In this document: positions 13,534-15,864 of the stretch, one piece after another
How positions within the stretch are numbered: the stretch's first letter is position 1
How the letters are laid out: every line of letters starts with the position of its first letter
From: Eggerthellaceae bacterium
GTDB taxonomy: Bacteria; Actinomycetota; Coriobacteriia; Coriobacteriales; Eggerthellaceae
DNA: 15,864 bases
NCBI GenBank assembly: GCA_900753095.1
Contig: CAADXT010000142.1
Span: 1-15,864, forward strand
Direction: 5' to 3'
Notes under the pieces: generated by a model
Database searches by the model: none
The model's input: only the letters and a program-made list of their open reading frames with translations
Told to the model about the DNA's origin: nothing
Position numbers and translations under genes: made by a program

Positions 13534-14509
13534 TCACATGCTGTTCAGCACCTGATCACGCAACGCAGTTTGCCGAGAGGCAAAATCATATTGCATATCA
13601 CGGCGAAGGTAGCGGCCGTGGCCCCGAGCAACCAGATCGGCCACCCTATCAAGATTCTCAACACGCCTTATGTCACGACTGCTGATATCGATGCTGCTAA
13701 CGGTCTCATAATCGACAGCATCACAACGTCTCCGACGCCGTTTGGGCAATTCGTTCCCCCCCAGCGCTGGCTTTATCGACATACGCTACAGCAATGCCCG
13801 CTTCTCTCCAGCACAAAGAAAAAGATCTGCACCCTGATGTTAAACGGAATGCCGAATCGGCCGACATTACGCGTTTATGCCTGATAGACGGCACCCCAAG
13901 CCCATAACCGCCCATTTTGCGAGGAAAGACCATGAGCATGCAAAGCTCGGTTTCTCTAGGCGATGCTGCCCCATCAACCACGTAACGTAGGGCAACCCGG
14001 GCATTCTTCACGTTACGGTTATTTCCCTGCTGAACGATATGCGCATTGAGCTTAGCCACAGAAGTCAAGGGGCTTCTTCTGCTGAAGCCCCGAGGCGTTC
14101 CCGCATAATTAGGCTGAGCCATAGGCAATGAATAGCTGCCGCACAACTCGTAGCCAAGCCGAACCAGCTCGATCAGGGAAAGCTGTGCTGCCATCTGAAG
14201 GAACAGGACCTCCGGGGAAACCACGCATAAAAGAGAGCCCTCGTTGCTCTGACGCAAGCAAATGGCCTTCATGTCGGCGCCAAGCACATGGCAATGCCCG
14301 CCCTTGACGTTCCGTCGGTTCTTCGGCTCCGAAACCACGCAATGAAGCGGAAAATGAGCTGTCCTGATGGGGAGAGAGCGGTAGAAAGCAACATCGTCCG
14401 AAGTAGGGACGGACAACGACTCGAAGGGGACCCTCACGAATCCCGATAAAGGCATTATCGAAGAACGATATAACTCCAACGCAGTGCGATGGCTTAAAAC
14501 CAGGCTCAT
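13534..14509 (-). pseudogene. Frameshifted endonuclease-like/AbiEi-like protein gene
   Basis: One reading frame runs from the ATG at 14507-14509 to a TGA at 13721-13723 (262 codons). The family-like C-terminus then continues in another frame to 13534 (VDYETVSSIDIS ... LDRVADLVARGHGRYLRR). Removing one base from the GG at 13732-13733 joins the frames as ERIAQTASRRCDAVDYETV, which reads naturally. Landmarks I associate with a Coriobacteriia family with a DUF559/Vsr-like C-terminus are SPEVLFLQMA, YELCGSYS, RSPLTSVA, ASPRETEL and GGYGLGVPS. Where that domain normally has an aspartate and a glutamate (DxxxP...AVEYD), this copy has S and A (SLCW; AVAYVD), so catalysis was probably already lost. 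A GGGAAGGG ribosome-like site precedes the start. The family assignment is from memory; a sequencing error is also possible. Confidence 0.6.
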
Positions 14510-14798
14510 AGTATGTCCCTTCCCAAAACTCCTTTTCTAAACGATATGGAGCAGAGGAGAAACGAATGAGAAAGCCATGCGAAAACGGTGAGAAATCGAG
14601 CTAAAACAGCTGATTGACCGCCCTTATCGTCGCATATGGAAGGCAAAGCGAAGACGCAGCAACCAGCCAGAAAGATAAGCTACGACGAATCAACGTTAAA
14701 CTTAGAACAATGACAAAAGGGGCCAAAGCGCAAGACCGCCCTTTGATACAGTTCAAGCCAAAGGTATTGCCTGCCAGCAAGCGCCAGAAAGGGTAAGC
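14510..14798. other. Gap before methyltransferase; no firm gene
   Basis: This 289-bp stretch is less GC-rich than the left half of the window. The only open frame of note starts at a TTG (14614) directly after an in-frame TGA and ends at 14796, two bases before the methyltransferase ATG. Its 60-residue product would be very basic (many K and R) and it lacks a ribosome site, so I do not call it a gene. Promoters for the two divergent neighbours must lie here, but none is clear. Confidence 0.4.
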
Positions 14799-15731
14799 AT
14801 GAACACCGAGCTCGCAGAAAAGCTATGCGATCTGAACAATCGTTTTTACCGAACCTGGGCTAGCTCCTTTTCCGGTACGCGCCATAACGTATGGCCCGGC
14901 TGGCAGAGGTGCTTGGAGGAAATAAAGTTATCCGCACCAAACCATGAGCAGGCACAGAAAAACCGCAATGCAGGAGCAGACGCAAGCAATACGAGCCAAA
15001 CCACGCATACAGCATCAATAGGCAGTGTGCCCCAAAGAATAGCATCGAAAGAGTATGAGGGACGAATAGCATCCACGTCAGCTATCGACGAGCGAAGCAA
15101 GGAGCTGCGGCTGCTTGATTTGGCATGCGGTAATTTGCGTTATGAGGCATTTTTAGCCCGTTCGCTGCCCGCTTGTACCATTACCGTGCAAGCAATCGAT
15201 GCATGCGCAGAACTGCCCTCAAACAGCGTTACATTGCCTTTAAACACGACAGTGAATTTCGAGCGTTGCGATGTCATAAAAGAACTTATCGCAGGAAATC
15301 TCTCAAGCGCCTTATGCACTGGCGAGCAAGCAGACCTAACGGTATCGTTCGGCTTCATGCATCACATCCCTCTACCGAGCTGGCGCAGGGCATTCATAAA
15401 GGCCCTCATCGATGCTACAGCGCCAGAAGGATACCTATGCCTTTCCTTCTGGAGGTTCCTGAGCAACGAAGGCTTAGCTCTCAAAGCTAGTGAAACTACT
15501 GCGAAAGGAATCGCAGAACTCGGATTCGATGAGCACCTGTTCGAAAAGGGCGATTGCCTGCTGGGATGGAAGAACGAACCAGGAGCATATCGATACTGCC
15601 ACAGCTTTTCCGAAAAAGAGATCGACACCCTAATCGCCTCTGTATCCGAAAAGGCAAAGGTGATAGCCCGATTCCGATCCGACGGGCGAAGCGGCGATAT
15701 GAACGAGTATCTGGTTCTGCAGAAAATATAA
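14799..15731 (+). CDS. Class I SAM-dependent methyltransferase, Trm9-like
   Basis: This 310-residue cytoplasmic protein has a Rossmann methyltransferase fold. The SAM-binding motif I is LLDLACGN (105-112), the post-I acid is D134 in QAIDA, and motif IV is SFGFMHHIP (183-191). Family-specific segments are ASSFSGTRHNVWPGW (21-35), LSFWRF (215-220), GDCLLGW (251-257) and YRYCHSFSEKEI (264-275). These resemble the Trm9/ALKBH8-type tRNA wobble-uridine methyltransferases and their bacterial relatives, so a tRNA or small-molecule substrate is likely but unproven. Residues about 45-102 are an unusual low-complexity insertion rich in Q, N, A, S and T. AAAGGG lies five bases before the ATG. The gene is visibly less GC-rich than the left half of the window, and no functional partner is adjacent. 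Confidence 0.82.
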   Translation: MNTELAEKLCDLNNRFYRTWASSFSGTRHNVWPGWQRCLEEIKLSAPNHEQAQKNRNAGADASNTSQTTHTASIGSVPQRIASKEYEGRIASTSAIDERSKELRLLDLACGNLRYEAFLARSLPACTITVQAIDACAELPSNSVTLPLNTTVNFERCDVIKELIAGNLSSALCTGEQADLTVSFGFMHHIPLPSWRRAFIKALIDATAPEGYLCLSFWRFLSNEGLALKASETTAKGIAELGFDEHLFEKGDCLLGWKNEPGAYRYCHSFSEKEIDTLIASVSEKAKVIARFRSDGRSGDMNEYLVLQKI

Positions 15732-15798
15732 TCCAACAACGAAAGCGCCTAATGCGGCAAGTACAAAGAAGCGATCACGAGTCCCAAGAAACAAGAAA

Positions 15799-15816
15799 AG
15801 GGGCCCGAAGGCCCCT
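15799..15816 (-). terminator. TTCG-capped terminator of a minus-strand gene beyond the edge
   Basis: AGGGGCC-CGAA-GGCCCCT forms a seven-base-pair stem. Read on the minus strand the loop is TTCG and the stem is followed by TTTTCTTGTTTCTT, as in an intrinsic terminator. On the plus strand there is no T-run, so it serves the methyltransferase gene poorly. A minus-strand stop codon (TAG at 15851-15853) lies about 35 bases upstream of it and may end that gene. Confidence 0.6.
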
Positions 15817-15864
15817 GATAAAGGCAAACGCCCTGCATGAGCGGAACGGCCTACCCTCCCACGG

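Noticed and set aside
14614..14796. 60-codon basic peptide ending just before the methyltransferase
   Set aside because: It starts at a TTG with no ribosome site, directly follows an in-frame stop, and has low-complexity K/R-rich composition.
15630..15827. 65-codon minus-strand open frame at the right end
   Set aside because: It spans the terminator hairpin and is antisense to the methyltransferase C-terminus.
1..15864. CRISPR array, tRNA or rRNA gene, insertion sequence with transposase
   Set aside because: By eye I saw no regularly spaced repeats, no tRNA T-loop/acceptor pattern, no rRNA-like stretch and no transposase or integrase motifs on either strand.

Overview
The window looks like part of the chromosome of a moderately GC-rich anaerobic actinobacterium of the class Coriobacteriia, most likely family Eggerthellaceae (a Slackia/Eggerthella/Gordonibacter-like gut organism). 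I infer this from protein style and gene content: an old-yellow-enzyme/Fe-S flavoreductase beside a transporter, a hydrogenase maturation protease, and a degraded endonuclease-like protein family I associate with this group. No database search was possible, so species is not assigned.

Layout. (1) 1-1351: DNA repair genes in divergent orientation. The first ~141 codons of mfd run off the left edge on the minus strand, and nth (endonuclease III) is on the plus strand. (2) 1352-2740: a LysR-type regulator with its own promoter, a T-N11-A palindrome and a leader hairpin, followed by a 17-bp-stem terminator between convergent transcription units. (3) 2741-3728: a minus-strand pair, a small membrane protein and a HybD-like hydrogenase maturation protease, joined stop-to-start. 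(4) 3767-3980: a 214-bp imperfect palindrome with a 23-bp perfect core in each end arm, resembling a MITE or large cruciform. (5) 3996-8672: a marR-ABC-ABC operon (minus) encoding an asymmetric heterodimeric exporter with overlapping genes, led by a promoter covered by two adjacent palindromes. (6) 8695-9355: thrH-like phosphatase/phosphotransferase with a strong terminator. (7) 9514-13504: an OYE-family Fe-S/FAD reductase (minus) divergent from a lactate-permease-family transporter (plus), with a 332-bp shared control region carrying several palindromes. (8) 13534-15731: a visibly less GC-rich segment with a frameshifted endonuclease-like gene and a Trm9-like methyltransferase carrying a low-complexity insertion. 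A UUCG-capped terminator at the right end implies a minus-strand gene beyond the edge.

How the genes fit together. The MarR protein probably represses its own operon and so controls the drug/metabolite exporter. The reductase and the permease may form an uptake-and-reduce pair for an organic acid, but the substrate cannot be read from the sequence. The protease implies a [NiFe] hydrogenase elsewhere in the genome.

I see no complete, clearly new multi-gene system. The two most unusual signals are non-coding: the 214-bp palindromic element, and the 9-mer CGCTAAAGC, which I found by eye five times, all between genes: three flanking the lysR gene and two flanking the putative reductase promoter.
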